From an uncultured Clostridia bacterium (GTDB lineage: Bacteria > Bacillota > Clostridia > TANB77 > CAG-508), in NCBI GenBank assembly GCA_934167495.1, contig CAKPKP010000010.1, positions 1 to 63,456 on the forward strand: DNA of 63,456 nucleotides. The letters are read 5' to 3'. The translations under genes were made by a program, and so were the position numbers. Position 1 is the first letter of the stretch. Every line of letters starts with the position of its first letter. Of the stretch, positions 1-8,251 are shown in pieces. The notes below the pieces were generated by a model. It saw only the letters and a list, made by a program, of their open reading frames with translations, did not search any database and had not been told where the DNA came from.

Positions 1-1
1 A

Positions 2-535
2 CAGAATGTGACAACAATAGGAGCATATGCATTTAATGGATGTACAGGAATAAGAGGAAATTTAGTAATACCAGAAGGAGTAACGATAATAGCAAATTAT
101 ACTTTTGCAAATACAAGTATAGAAACCATAGTAATACCAGAGAATGTAACCAAATTAGGAGATTATGCTTTTCAAAATTGCAAAGTATTGACAAGGTTGA
201 CAATGCCAATTTCGTTAGATAGTGGAAGACCAGGTGGATTTTTAGGGTGTATAGGAATAACAGAAGTTTATTTAACAAAAGGAACAGGAGAAAGATTAGA
301 TTATAGATCAGTAAATGATTATACATCATACACAAGAACCCCATGGTATCAATCAAAAGAAAATGAAATGAAAATTATAATAAGCCAAGATATAACATCA
401 ATAGGAAATTATACTTTTTATAACTTAACAAATGCAACATTCTATTATGAAGGTTCAGAAAGTGAATGGGCAAATGTTTCGATAGGGACAGCAAATACAT
501 CACTAAGCATATCTGGATACAATTATAAAGAATAA
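2..535 (+). CDS. C-terminal part of a BspA-like leucine-rich-repeat protein (5' end outside window)
   Basis: The frame is open from the left edge, so this is the 3' end of a longer gene; about 177 residues are visible. It carries LRR_5/BspA-type repeats: TTIGAYAFNGC, then VTIIANYTFANTSIETIVIP, then KLGDYAFQNC, and a last DITSIGNYTFYNL before a short tail. The cysteine at the end of each repeat is the same as in the large proteins at 18373 and 23052, so this is a third member of that surface-protein family in the window. Such proteins are normally secreted or cell-surface bound, but no LPxTG or membrane anchor is visible here. A rho-independent terminator follows directly. The function beyond surface binding or adhesion cannot be read from this fragment. 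Confidence 0.85.
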   Translation, partial: QNVTTIGAYAFNGCTGIRGNLVIPEGVTIIANYTFANTSIETIVIPENVTKLGDYAFQNCKVLTRLTMPISLDSGRPGGFLGCIGITEVYLTKGTGERLDYRSVNDYTSYTRTPWYQSKENEMKIIISQDITSIGNYTFYNLTNATFYYEGSESEWANVSIGTANTSLSISGYNYKE

Positions 536-552
536 TTATATAATATTAATCT

Positions 553-582
553 AAACGGGCATTTTTTAAATGTCCGTTTTTG
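553..582 (+). terminator. Rho-independent terminator after the BspA-like gene
   Basis: A 12-bp stem (AAACGGGCATTT at 553-564 with AAATGTCCGTTT at 568-579, one G-U pair) closes a three-base loop and runs into a T tract. It separates the upstream gene from the S10 operon promoter. Confidence 0.85.
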
Positions 583-684
583 CAATTTATAAGATTATAT
601 TAAATAAAAAAGTTTTAATAATAAATGAAATTAATCCAATAAAAAACAATTTGGGCAAAATGTAACAAAAATGTAAAAAAAACG

Positions 685-714
685 TTGACAAATACATAGA
701 TACTAGTGTATAAT
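685..714 (+). promoter_or_regulatory. Sigma-A promoter of the S10 ribosomal operon
   Basis: A perfect TTGACA (685-690) and a perfect TATAAT (709-714) are separated by 18 bp. Transcription would begin near 720 and produce a leader of about 225 nt before rpsJ. The S10 operon therefore has its own strong promoter rather than following tuf/fusA as in many Firmicutes. Confidence 0.85.
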
Positions 715-721
715 AACTATT

Positions 722-945
722 GCGTATAGATTTGCGATGAAGCAAGATGTGGCTACACTATAAGTGGAGGGAACTCTTGCGGAGTATGTCTTGGCTTAGA
801 CCGGGCGATAAGTTTGAAAAATGCACACTTATCCAGGCACGTATACAAAAGTTAATTGTTGAAGTTCTTGGATTTTTAAATGGTTATAAAAGAAACACCA
901 GGGTGCGTTAATAACTTGCCGTTACATTTATTTTAAGGAGGGAAA
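722..945 (+). ncRNA. Structured 5' leader of the S10 operon (candidate ribosomal-protein-binding leader)
   Basis: The untranslated region is richer in GC than its surroundings and folds by eye: GCAAG (742-746) pairs with CTTGC (776-780) and encloses CACT/AGTG (756-766); GTCT/AGAC follows around 787-800; GATAAGT (807-813) pairs with ACTTATC (827-833). Autogenous leaders before S10 operons are known in several bacterial groups. I infer a regulator of that kind here; the ligand protein is not identifiable by eye. Confidence 0.55.
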
Positions 946-948
946 AAA

Positions 949-1278
949 ATGGCAACATCAAACAATGGCGTAGGAAGTGACAAAATAAGAATAAGATTAA
1001 AGGCTTATGATTTTGTTGTTTTAGATCAGTCTGCTGAAAAAATAGTAGATACTGCTAAAAGAACAGGAGCAAAGGTATCTGGACCTATTCCACTTCCAAC
1101 AGAAAAAGAAATCGTAACAATATTACGTTCTCCACACAAACACAAAGATTCAAGAGAACAATTTGAAATGAGAACACATAAAAGAGTTATCGATATTCTT
1201 TATCCAACACAAAAAACTGTTGATAGTCTTATGAAATTAGATTTACCAGCAGGTGTTGAAATTGAAATAAAATTATAA
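949..1278 (+). CDS. rpsJ: Small ribosomal subunit protein S10
   Basis: This is ribosomal protein S10 (uS10), a component of the 30S head that also acts in NusB-dependent antitermination in bacteria. The diagnostic core IRIRLKAYDF, a variant of the usual RLKAYDH, starts near residue 13, followed by KRTGAKVSGPIPLPTEK and SREQFEMRTHKR. At 109 residues it is slightly longer than the usual 102-105 because of a short N-terminal extension (ATSNNGVGSD). The ATG sits 6 bp after an AAGGAGGG ribosome binding site. It is the first gene of the S10-spc-alpha block, 103 bp upstream of rplC. Confidence 0.97.
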   Translation: MATSNNGVGSDKIRIRLKAYDFVVLDQSAEKIVDTAKRTGAKVSGPIPLPTEKEIVTILRSPHKHKDSREQFEMRTHKRVIDILYPTQKTVDSLMKLDLPAGVEIEIKL

Positions 1279-1381
1279 TTATTTGAAAACAAATGTTAAA
1301 TAAGAAGATAAATATAATTTACTTCTTAAATACCAAGCTGATATGGTTTTTATCAGCCAATAGTTAATAGGAGGAAAATAA

Positions 1382-2017
1382 ATGAAAAAAGCTATAATAG
1401 GTAAAAAAGTTGGAATGACACAAATATTTGATGAAAAAGGTGTAGTTATTCCAGTAACAGTTATTGAAGCTGGACCATGTGCAGTAGTTCAAGTAAAAAC
1501 AGTTGAAACTGATGGATACAACGCTGTACAATTAGGATTTGGCGAAGTAAAAGAAAGCAAAGTAAACAAACCAAGTAAAGGACATTTTGCAAAAGCAAAT
1601 GTAAAACCAACAAAACATTTAAGAGAATTCAGATTAGATGATGTATCAAATGTAAAAGTAGGAGACGAAATTAAAGTAGATACATTCACAGCTGGAGAAG
1701 TTGTAGATATTCAAGGAATAACAAAAGGAAAAGGATTCCAAGGAAATATCAAACGTCATGGACAACACAGAGGACCAATGGGACATGGTTCTATGTATCA
1801 TAGAAGACCAGGTTCAATGGGACCAACATCTACACCAGGTAGAGTATTTAAAGGTAAAAAACTTCCAGGACATATGGGAGTAAATACAGTTACAATTCAA
1901 AATTTACAAGTAGTTAGAGTAGATTTAGATAAAAACTGTATATTAGTAAAAGGTAGTGTACCAGGTAACAATGGTAGCGTAATAAAAATTAGAAATGCTG
2001 TAAAAGCATCTAAATAG
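1382..2017 (+). CDS. rplC: Large ribosomal subunit protein L3
   Basis: L3 (uL3) binds near the 3' end of 23S rRNA early in 50S assembly. The start KKAIIGKKVGMTQIF is the family signature, and the central loop has HRGPMGHGSMYHRRPGSMG and PGRVFKGKKLPGHMG, which reach the peptidyl transferase centre. The length of 211 residues is typical. A GGAGG site precedes the ATG. The 103-bp gap after rpsJ contains a perfect 7-bp hairpin (GCTGATA 1337-1343 with TATCAGC 1351-1357) with no T tract, so it is more likely an mRNA-stability or translation-control element than a terminator. Confidence 0.97.
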   Translation: MKKAIIGKKVGMTQIFDEKGVVIPVTVIEAGPCAVVQVKTVETDGYNAVQLGFGEVKESKVNKPSKGHFAKANVKPTKHLREFRLDDVSNVKVGDEIKVDTFTAGEVVDIQGITKGKGFQGNIKRHGQHRGPMGHGSMYHRRPGSMGPTSTPGRVFKGKKLPGHMGVNTVTIQNLQVVRVDLDKNCILVKGSVPGNNGSVIKIRNAVKASK

Positions 2018-2034
2018 GGAAGGAGGAAAATTAA

Positions 2035-2658
2035 ATGCCTAAAATAGATGTATACAATGTAGAAGGTAAAAAGGTTAGCGATGTAGAGCTAAAAGAAGAA
2101 ATATTTGGAATAGAACCAAATGAAACAGTTGTACATAATGTGTTAGTTAATTATTTAGCTAATCAAAGACAAGGAACACAAAGTACAAAAACAAGAGCTG
2201 AAGTTAGAGGCGGTGGAAAGAAACCTTGGAAACAAAAAGGAACAGGTAGAGCAAGACAAGGTAGTATTAGAGCACCACAATGGATTAAAGGTGGTATAGC
2301 TTTAGGACCAAAACCACGTTCTTATAAATACAGAGTAAATAAGAAAGAAAAACAATTAGCAATAAGATCTTTATTAAGCTCTAAAGTATTAGAAAAAGAA
2401 TTAACAGTTGTAGATAAATTTGATTTTAAAGATATAAAAACAAAACAAATGGCTACAGCTTTAACAAATTTAAAAGTTGAAGGAAAAGCTTTAATAGTTT
2501 TACCAGAAAAAAATGAAGTAATTCAAAAATCTGCTAGAAATATTGAAGGAGTTAAAACAACATCAGTTAGTATATTAAATGTATATGAATTATTAAATCA
2601 TAAAAACTTAATTCTTACAGTAGATACTATAAAGAAAATAGAGGAGGTGTATGCTTAA
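2035..2658 (+). CDS. rplD: Large ribosomal subunit protein L4
   Basis: L4 (uL4) lines the nascent peptide exit tunnel. The tunnel loop is recognisable as TRAEVRGGGKKPWKQKGTG followed by ARQGSIRAPQW and GGIALGPKPRSY. The length of 207 residues is normal. It follows rplC by 17 bp with an AGGAGG site, and its stop codon lies inside the translation-initiation region of rplW, so the two are probably translationally coupled. Confidence 0.97.
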   Translation: MPKIDVYNVEGKKVSDVELKEEIFGIEPNETVVHNVLVNYLANQRQGTQSTKTRAEVRGGGKKPWKQKGTGRARQGSIRAPQWIKGGIALGPKPRSYKYRVNKKEKQLAIRSLLSSKVLEKELTVVDKFDFKDIKTKQMATALTNLKVEGKALIVLPEKNEVIQKSARNIEGVKTTSVSILNVYELLNHKNLILTVDTIKKIEEVYA

Positions 2659-2659
2659 G

Positions 2660-3007
2660 ATGGTAGCAGAAGATATAATAATCAAACCAATTATTACTGA
2701 AAAAAGTAATGATGGAATACAAGAAGGTAAGTACACTTTCAAAGTTGCTAAAAAAGCAACAAAAGTTGAAATAGCAAAAGCTGTTGAAAAACTTTTCGGA
2801 GTTAAAGTATTAAAAGTTAATACAGTAACTGTAAAAGGAAAAGAAAAAAGAGTTGGAGTACACCAAGGTAGAACATCAGACTGGAAAAAAGCTATAGTAT
2901 CTATAGAAACAAATCCAGAAGTAAAAACATATTTAGGAAAAGGTGGAAAAGCTACAAAAGCTTCTAAGAAATATAAAGATTCAATAGACGAATTTATGGG
3001 AGCTTAA
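2660..3007 (+). CDS. rplW: Large ribosomal subunit protein L23
   Basis: L23 (uL23) sits at the tunnel exit and is the docking site for trigger factor and SRP. IIIKPIITEKS near the N-terminus and KYTFKVAKKATKVEIAKAVE are family signatures; the protein has 115 residues. Two in-frame ATG codons are possible. I prefer 2660, which reads MVAEDIIIKP and lies 12 bp after GGAGG; the ATG at 2651 would leave only 3 bp after the ribosome binding site. The preferred start lies just after the rplD stop. Confidence 0.94.
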   Translation: MVAEDIIIKPIITEKSNDGIQEGKYTFKVAKKATKVEIAKAVEKLFGVKVLKVNTVTVKGKEKRVGVHQGRTSDWKKAIVSIETNPEVKTYLGKGGKATKASKKYKDSIDEFMGA

Positions 3008-3065
3008 TTAAAATAAAATATCTGGAATAAACCAGGAAAATAAAAATAAAGGAGAGATTTTTAAA

Positions 3066-3893
3066 ATGGGTATGAAACATTATGGTGCATTTACACCATC
3101 AAGAAGAAATATGACAACATCTACATTTGAAGAAATAACAAAGAAAACACCTGAAAAATCTTTATTAGCAACAAAAAAGAAAAATGCAGGTAGAAATTCA
3201 TATGGTAGAATAACAGTTAGACACCAAGGTGGTGGAAATAGACAAAAATATAGAATAATAGATTTCAAAAGAAATAAAGATGATATGTTTGCAACAGTTA
3301 TAGGTATCGAATATGATCCAAACAGAAGTGCAAATATAGCATTAATAGAATATGAAGATGGAGAAAAAGCTTATATATTAGCTCCTATCGGATTAAAAGA
3401 TGGAGATAAAATAATTTCTGGAGCTACAGCTGATATTAAACCAGGTAACTGTTTACCAATCGAAAACATACCAGTTGGTACTTTAATTCATAATATAGAA
3501 TTAAACCCAGGTCAAGGTGGAAAAATCGTTAGAGCTGCTGGAATGTCAGCACAATTAATGGCTAAAGAAGGAAGATATGCTCATGTAAGATTACCTTCAG
3601 GAGAAATGAGATTAGTTCTTGCTAGATGTAGAGCTACAATAGGAACAATTGGAAACTCTGATCATGAAAATGTAAAATTAGGTAAAGCTGGTAGAAAAAG
3701 ACATATGGGTATCAGACCTACAGTTAGAGGATCTGTTATGAACCCAGTAGATCACCCTCATGGTGGTGGTGAAGGTAGAGCACCAGTAGGACACGCAGGA
3801 CCAATGACACCTTGGGGCAAACCAGCATTAGGATATAAGACAAGAAAGAAAAATAATTTAACAAATAAATTCATTGTTAAGAGAAGAAAATAA
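3066..3893 (+). CDS. rplB: Large ribosomal subunit protein L2
   Basis: L2 (uL2) is needed for subunit joining and contacts the peptidyl transferase centre. The C-terminal hallmark VMNPVDHPHGGGEGRAP, which contains the conserved functional histidine, is intact, as is GRITVRHQGGGNRQKYRIIDFKR. The length of 275 residues is standard. A GGAGAG site precedes the ATG. The start chosen gives MGMKHYGAFTPSRR, the usual N-terminal form. Confidence 0.97.
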   Translation: MGMKHYGAFTPSRRNMTTSTFEEITKKTPEKSLLATKKKNAGRNSYGRITVRHQGGGNRQKYRIIDFKRNKDDMFATVIGIEYDPNRSANIALIEYEDGEKAYILAPIGLKDGDKIISGATADIKPGNCLPIENIPVGTLIHNIELNPGQGGKIVRAAGMSAQLMAKEGRYAHVRLPSGEMRLVLARCRATIGTIGNSDHENVKLGKAGRKRHMGIRPTVRGSVMNPVDHPHGGGEGRAPVGHAGPMTPWGKPALGYKTRKKNNLTNKFIVKRRK

Positions 3894-3919
3894 AACTTAA
3901 AAGAAGGAGGAAATATTAA

Positions 3920-4198
3920 ATGTCAAGATCACTAAAAAAACAACCATTCGTATCTGAAAAATTATTAAAAAGAATAGAAGCTATGAATGAAACAGGAAAA
4001 AGAGATGTATTAAAAACATGGTCAAGAGCATCTACAATATACCCACAAATGGTTGGGCATACAATAGCTGTTCATGATGGAAGAAAACATGTTCCTATAT
4101 ACATTTCAGAAGAAATGATTGGACATAAATTAGGAGAATTTGCTCCAACAAGAACATTTAAAGGTCATTCAGGAGAAAAAGCAACAAAAGTTAAATAA
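3920..4198 (+). CDS. rpsS: Small ribosomal subunit protein S19
   Basis: S19 (uS19) is a 30S head protein near the A and P sites. SRSLKKQPFV at the start and HDGRKHVPIYISEEMIGHKLGEFAPTRTF are conserved signatures, and 92 residues is the standard length. It follows rplB by 26 bp with a GGAGG site and is in the standard position before rplV. Confidence 0.97.
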   Translation: MSRSLKKQPFVSEKLLKRIEAMNETGKRDVLKTWSRASTIYPQMVGHTIAVHDGRKHVPIYISEEMIGHKLGEFAPTRTFKGHSGEKATKVK

Positions 4199-4243
4199 TA
4201 AAATCGGTTATAAAAAAATTCCATAAAAAAGGAGGAAATAAAA

Positions 4244-4609
4244 GTGGAAGAAAAGCAAGAAGTACAAACAGTAGCAGAAGCTAAAGCAACTCTTAGATAT
4301 GCTAGAATTTCAGCTAGAAAAGTTAAAATCGTAGCAGATTTATTAAGAGGAAAAAATGTAGACGAAGCATTATCAATTGTTAAATTTACACCAAAAGCTT
4401 CATCAGAAATAATTGAAAAATTATTAAAATCAGCAATAGCAAATGCTGAAAACAATCACTTTATGAATAGAGCAAACCTATATGTTGCAGAAATATATGC
4501 AAACCAAGGTCCAACTCTAAAAAGAATAAGACCAGCTGCTAAAGGTTCAGCTGTTAGAATTAGAAAAAGAACAAGTCATATTACAATAGTTCTTAGAGAG
4601 AGAATGTAA
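4244..4609 (+). CDS. rplV: Large ribosomal subunit protein L22
   Basis: L22 (uL22) forms part of the exit tunnel with L4. It has AKATLRYARISARKVKIVADLLRGK and the tunnel hairpin with RIRPAAKGSAVRIRKRTSHI. It starts with GTG 7-8 bp after AAGGAGG. The 121-residue length includes a short acidic N-terminal extension (VEEKQEVQTVAE) before the core, a modest difference from the usual 110-115. Confidence 0.97.
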   Translation: MEEKQEVQTVAEAKATLRYARISARKVKIVADLLRGKNVDEALSIVKFTPKASSEIIEKLLKSAIANAENNHFMNRANLYVAEIYANQGPTLKRIRPAAKGSAVRIRKRTSHITIVLRERM

Positions 4610-4628
4610 GAAGGGAGGAAAAAATAAC

Positions 4629-5294
4629 ATGGGACAAAAAGTTCACCCAAATGGAATTAGAGTAGGTGTAATAAGAGATTGGAATTCAAAATGGTATGCC
4701 AACTCAAAAGATTTTAGCGAATATTTAGTTGAAGATTATAATATTCGTAAATTTGTAAAGAAAAAATTATTTGCTAGTGGAATTTCTAAAATAGAAATCG
4801 AAAGAACAGCAAAATTTGTAAAAGTAAATGTATACACAGCTAAACCAGGTTTAGTAATAGGAAAAGGCGGAAACTTATCAGAAAGCTTAAAAGCTGAATT
4901 ACAAAAAATGATAGGTAAAGAAGTAAATTTAAATATTGTAGAGGTTAAAAATATTGACACAGATGCACAATTAGTTGCAGAAAATATAGCTAACCAATTA
5001 GAAAGAAGAATTTCATTCAGAAGAGCAATGAAACAATGTATGCAAAAAGCAATGAAAGCTGGAGCTTTAGGTATAAAAACTTCTGTATCAGGAAGATTAG
5101 GTGGAGCTGATATGGCTAGAACAGAATTCTATAAAGAAGGTACAATACCACTTCAAACTTTAAGAGCTGATATAGACTATGGATTCTATGAAGCTGATAC
5201 AACTTATGGAAAAATAGGTGTTAAAGTTTGGATTTATAAAGGCGAAATTCTTCCTACAAAGAAAACAGTTAAAGCAGAAGGAGGTAAAGAATAA
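4629..5294 (+). CDS. rpsC: Small ribosomal subunit protein S3
   Basis: S3 (uS3) lies at the mRNA entry tunnel. MGQKVHPNGIRVGVIRDW opens the protein; the KH domain shows KPGLVIGKGG near residue 77, and RISFRRAMKQ plus SGRLGGADMARTEFY follow in the C-terminal domain. The length of 221 residues is normal. Its TAA stop overlaps the ATG of rplP by one base, indicating coupled translation. Confidence 0.97.
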   Translation: MGQKVHPNGIRVGVIRDWNSKWYANSKDFSEYLVEDYNIRKFVKKKLFASGISKIEIERTAKFVKVNVYTAKPGLVIGKGGNLSESLKAELQKMIGKEVNLNIVEVKNIDTDAQLVAENIANQLERRISFRRAMKQCMQKAMKAGALGIKTSVSGRLGGADMARTEFYKEGTIPLQTLRADIDYGFYEADTTYGKIGVKVWIYKGEILPTKKTVKAEGGKE

Positions 5295-5734
5295 TGCCAG
5301 TAATGCCAAAAAGATCAAAATATAGAAAAATGCAAAAAGGTAGAAATAGAGGAAAAGCTACAAGAGGAAATGTAGTTAACGAAGGTGAATACGGACTACA
5401 AGCTACAACTGCTGGATGGATAAAAGCTAACCAAATAGAAGCTGCTCGTATTGCAATGACACGTTACATTAAAAGAGGTGGAAAAGTTTGGATAAAAGTT
5501 TTCCCAGACAAACCAATAACATCTAAACCAGCTGGTACTCGTATGGGTAAAGGTAAAGGTGCTCCAGAATATTGGGTTGCAGTTGTAAAACCAGGAAGAG
5601 TTATGTTTGAAATAGCAGGAGTAACAGAAGATGTTGCTAGAGAAGCTTTAAGATTAGCTGCTCACAAATTACCTGTTAAAACAAAATTCGTAGCAAAAGA
5701 AACTAGTATAGGTGGTGATAATGATGAAGATTAA
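5294..5734 (+). CDS. rplP: Large ribosomal subunit protein L16
   Basis: L16 (uL16) helps position A-site tRNA. PKRSKYRKMQKGRNRGKATRG, WIKANQIEAARIAMTRYIKRGGKVWIKVFPDKP and the loop PAGTRMGKGKGAPEYWVAVV are family signatures; the length is 146 residues. The start at 5294 overlaps the rpsC stop; an ATG three codons later (5303) is an equally good alternative. The last 11 bases overlap rpmC. Confidence 0.97.
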   Translation: MPVMPKRSKYRKMQKGRNRGKATRGNVVNEGEYGLQATTAGWIKANQIEAARIAMTRYIKRGGKVWIKVFPDKPITSKPAGTRMGKGKGAPEYWVAVVKPGRVMFEIAGVTEDVAREALRLAAHKLPVKTKFVAKETSIGGDNDED

Positions 5735-5930
5735 TAAAATAAAAGAAATGTCTTCACCAGAGCTAGAAAAAGAATTAAATGAATTAAAATCTGAATTATT
5801 TAAATTAAGATTTAGTCTAGCTACAAATGGATTAGAAAATCCAATGAAAATTAAAGAAGTGAGAAAAGACATTGCAAAAATAAAAACAGTTATAAGAGAA
5901 AGAGAATTAGCTGAAACAGCAAACAAATAA
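5724..5930 (+). CDS. rpmC: Large ribosomal subunit protein L29
   Basis: L29 (uL29) sits beside L23 at the tunnel exit. KIKEMSSPELEKELNELKSELFKLRF and MKIKEVRKDIAKIKTVIRERE match the two-helix family. I chose ATG 5724, giving the usual MKxxKIKEM start (68 residues); ATG 5721 and two upstream GTG codons are in frame, but the GGTGGTG that would serve as binding site lies there. It overlaps the 3' end of rplP. Confidence 0.93.
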   Translation: MKINKIKEMSSPELEKELNELKSELFKLRFSLATNGLENPMKIKEVRKDIAKIKTVIRERELAETANK

Positions 5931-5953
5931 TAAAGGAAGGAGAATTAATCCAA

Positions 5954-6217
5954 ATGGAAGAAAGAAATCTTCGTAAAACTTTAATAGGAACAGTTACATC
6001 TAATAAAATGGATAAAACTGTAGTTGTTACAGTAGCAACTAGTGTTAGACATAAAATATATGGTAAAACTGTAAAAAACACATATAAATTAAAAGCACAT
6101 GATGAAGAAAATGCTTGCAACATAGGCGATAAAGTAAAAGTAATGGAAACAAGACCTCTATCAAAAGATAAGAGATGGAGAGTTGTAGAAATAGTAGAAA
6201 AAGCTGAAATTAAATAA
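5954..6217 (+). CDS. rpsQ: Small ribosomal subunit protein S17
   Basis: S17 (uS17) is a primary 16S rRNA binding protein with an OB fold. RKTLIGTVTSNKMDKTVVVTV, RHKIYGKTVKNTYKLKAHDE, NIGDKVKVMETRPLSKDKRWRVVEIVEKA are all conserved. The protein has 87 residues and an AAGGAGAA site upstream. It is in the standard rpmC-rpsQ-rplN order. Confidence 0.97.
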   Translation: MEERNLRKTLIGTVTSNKMDKTVVVTVATSVRHKIYGKTVKNTYKLKAHDEENACNIGDKVKVMETRPLSKDKRWRVVEIVEKAEIK

Positions 6218-6253
6218 TAGATAATTAATAAGAAGAAGGAGGAACTTTTAGTC

Positions 6254-6622
6254 ATGGTACAACAACAAACTATATTAAAAGTAGCTGATAATACAGGTGC
6301 AAAAGAGATTATGTGTATCAGATGTTTAGGTGGATCACATAGAAAATTTGCACATGTAGGTGATTTAATAATTGCTTCTGTTAAAACTGCTACACCAGGT
6401 GGCGTTGTAAAAAAAGGTGAAGTAGTAAAAGCAGTTATAGTAAGAACAAAGAAACCTACTAGAAGAGCAGATGGTTCTTATGTAAGATTTGATGAAAACG
6501 CAGCAGTAATAATTCGTGATGATGGAAACCCAAAAGGTACACGTATATTTGGACCAGTAGCAAGAGAATTAAGAGATAAAGATTATATGAAAATATTATC
6601 TCTTGCACCAGAAGTTTTATAA
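6254..6622 (+). CDS. rplN: Large ribosomal subunit protein L14
   Basis: L14 (uL14) forms an intersubunit bridge and is the target of the silencing factor RsfS. VQQQTILKVADNTGAKEIMCIRCLGG and VVRTKKPTRRADGSYVRFDENAAVII are highly conserved, and the end RIFGPVARELRDKDYMKILSLAPEVL is canonical. At 122 residues it is exactly the family length. Confidence 0.98.
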   Translation: MVQQQTILKVADNTGAKEIMCIRCLGGSHRKFAHVGDLIIASVKTATPGGVVKKGEVVKAVIVRTKKPTRRADGSYVRFDENAAVIIRDDGNPKGTRIFGPVARELRDKDYMKILSLAPEVL

Positions 6623-6654
6623 TAAAATTGAAGTAGAAGGAGGCGAAATCCTAA

Positions 6655-6963
6655 ATGAGAATAAAAAAAGGTGATACAGTAAAAATCTTATCTGGAAATG
6701 ATAAAGATAAAACTGGAGAAGTTTTAGAAGTTAGTCCTAAAACAGGTAAAATACTTGTAAAAGGCGTTAATATAAGAAAAAAACATATCAAACCTAGAAA
6801 ACAAGGTGAAGAAGGCGGAATTATATCTGTTGAATGTTCTATAGATAGCAGTAAAGCTAATGTAGTATGTCCAAAATGTAATAAAGCTACAAAAGTAGGA
6901 TTTGAAATAAAAAAAGATGAAAAAATTCGTGTTTGCAAAAAATGCGGTGCTAAATTAAAGTAA
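6655..6963 (+). CDS. rplX: Large ribosomal subunit protein L24, zinc-ribbon form
   Basis: L24 (uL24) initiates 50S assembly. The KOW motif is RIKKGDTVKILSGNDKDKTGEVLEV at the N-terminus. The C-terminal part contains two CxxC pairs (CPKC near residue 76 and CKKC near residue 96), so a zinc ribbon is probable; this differs from E. coli, where they are lacking, and agrees with the other cysteine-bearing ribosomal proteins here (S14, S4, L36). It has 102 residues and an AGGAGG site. Confidence 0.96.
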   Translation: MRIKKGDTVKILSGNDKDKTGEVLEVSPKTGKILVKGVNIRKKHIKPRKQGEEGGIISVECSIDSSKANVVCPKCNKATKVGFEIKKDEKIRVCKKCGAKLK

Positions 6964-6985
6964 TATAAGAAAGGAGGATTAATTA

Positions 6986-7525
6986 ATGGAAACACTTAGA
7001 GAACAATACGAAAAAGAAGTAGTTCCAGCATTAATGAAAAAATTCAACTATAAATCTGTAATGGAAGTACCAAAATTAGAGAAAATAGTTATCAATATAG
7101 GATTAGGAGATATAAGAGAAAATCCAAAATCATTAGAAAATGCTATGGGTGATTTAACTCTTATAACAGGTCAAAAACCAGTTATAACAAAAGCTAAAAA
7201 ATCAATAGCAGCATTCAAATTAAGAGAAGGTGCTAATATTGGATGCAAAGTTACATTAAGATCAGGAAAAATGTATGATTTTGCATACAAATTATTTAAT
7301 GTAGCTCTACCAAGAGTTAGAGATTTTAGAGGAGTATCAGCAAATTCTTTTGATGGAAGAGGTAACTACTCAATGGGTATAAAAGAACAATTAATATTCC
7401 CTGAAATTGAGTACGATAAAGTAGATAAATTAAGAGGTATGGATATTATATTTGTTACAACAGCAAAAACAGATGAAGAAGCAAAAGAATTACTTGCTTC
7501 ATTAGGAATGCCTTTTAGAGCATAA
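6986..7525 (+). CDS. rplE: Large ribosomal subunit protein L5
   Basis: L5 (uL5) binds 5S rRNA in the central protuberance and contacts P-site tRNA. VPKLEKIVINIGLGD, GQKPVITKAKKSIAAFKLREGANIGCKVTLR and RVRDFRGVSANSFDGRGNYSMGIKEQ are diagnostic. The 179-residue length is standard, and it follows rplX by 22 bp with an AAGGAGG site. Confidence 0.98.
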   Translation: METLREQYEKEVVPALMKKFNYKSVMEVPKLEKIVINIGLGDIRENPKSLENAMGDLTLITGQKPVITKAKKSIAAFKLREGANIGCKVTLRSGKMYDFAYKLFNVALPRVRDFRGVSANSFDGRGNYSMGIKEQLIFPEIEYDKVDKLRGMDIIFVTTAKTDEEAKELLASLGMPFRA

Positions 7526-7585
7526 ATTAAATAAATATAATTAAAAATAAAAAATATCCTTATCGAAAGGAGGAAGTCAAAAAGA

Positions 7586-7771
7586 ATGGCTAAAAAATCA
7601 TTAAAAGTAAAATGTGCAAGAAAACAAAAATATCAAACAAGAGAATATAATAGATGTAAAATATGTGGTAGACCACATGCATATATTAGAAAATTTGGAA
7701 TATGCCGTGTTTGCTTTAGAGAATTAGCTCATAAGGGAGAAATTCCAGGAGTAAAGAAAGCTAGCTGGTAA
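7586..7771 (+). CDS. rpsN: Small ribosomal subunit protein S14, zinc-binding type Z
   Basis: S14 (uS14) is a 30S head protein. This is the short 61-residue zinc form, with CKICG near residue 24 and CRVCF near residue 40, and the conserved end ELAHKGEIPGVKKASW. The non-zinc form is about 100 residues, so the assignment to the Z type is secure. An AAGGAGG site precedes the ATG. Confidence 0.97.
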   Translation: MAKKSLKVKCARKQKYQTREYNRCKICGRPHAYIRKFGICRVCFRELAHKGEIPGVKKASW

Positions 7772-7804
7772 TATAAAAATATTATATAAAAAGGAGGTAA
7801 AAAA

Positions 7805-8203
7805 GTGAATATTACTGATCCAATAGCAGATATGTTAACAAGAATAAGAAATGCTAATAGTGCAAAATTCAAAACAGTTGATGTTCCAGCATCAAAAATG
7901 AAATTATCTATAGCAGAAGTATTATTTGAAGAAGGTTATATAAAATCTTTTGAAGAAATAAAAAACGATAATCAAGGTATTATAAGAATAAATTTAAAAT
8001 ATGATGAAAAGGGATGCAAAGTTATAGATGGTTTAAAGAGAATTAGTAAACCAGGTTTAAGAATTTATGCATCTAAAGAAGAATTACCACAAGTTTTAAA
8101 CGGACTTGGAATAGCTTTAATATCTACATCAAAAGGTATAATGACAGATAAAAAAGCTAGAGAATTAGGAATTGGTGGAGAAGTATTAGCTTATATTTGG
8201 TAA
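7805..8203 (+). CDS. rpsH: Small ribosomal subunit protein S8
   Basis: S8 (uS8) binds the central domain of 16S rRNA and in E. coli represses the spc operon. DPIADMLTRIRNANSAKF at the start and SKPGLRIYASKEELPQVLNGLGIALISTSKGIMTDKKARELGIGGEVLAYIW at the end are canonical. It has 132 residues and begins with GTG 7 bp after AAAGGAGGT. Confidence 0.97.
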   Translation: MNITDPIADMLTRIRNANSAKFKTVDVPASKMKLSIAEVLFEEGYIKSFEEIKNDNQGIIRINLKYDEKGCKVIDGLKRISKPGLRIYASKEELPQVLNGLGIALISTSKGIMTDKKARELGIGGEVLAYIW

Positions 8204-8251
8204 TACTTAAAAAATAAACAAACTTATATATAAGGAAAGGAGAATACCAAA

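Noticed and set aside
1279..1381. Terminator between rpsJ and rplC
   Set aside because: The 7-bp hairpin there has no T tract, and the genes are part of one conserved operon.
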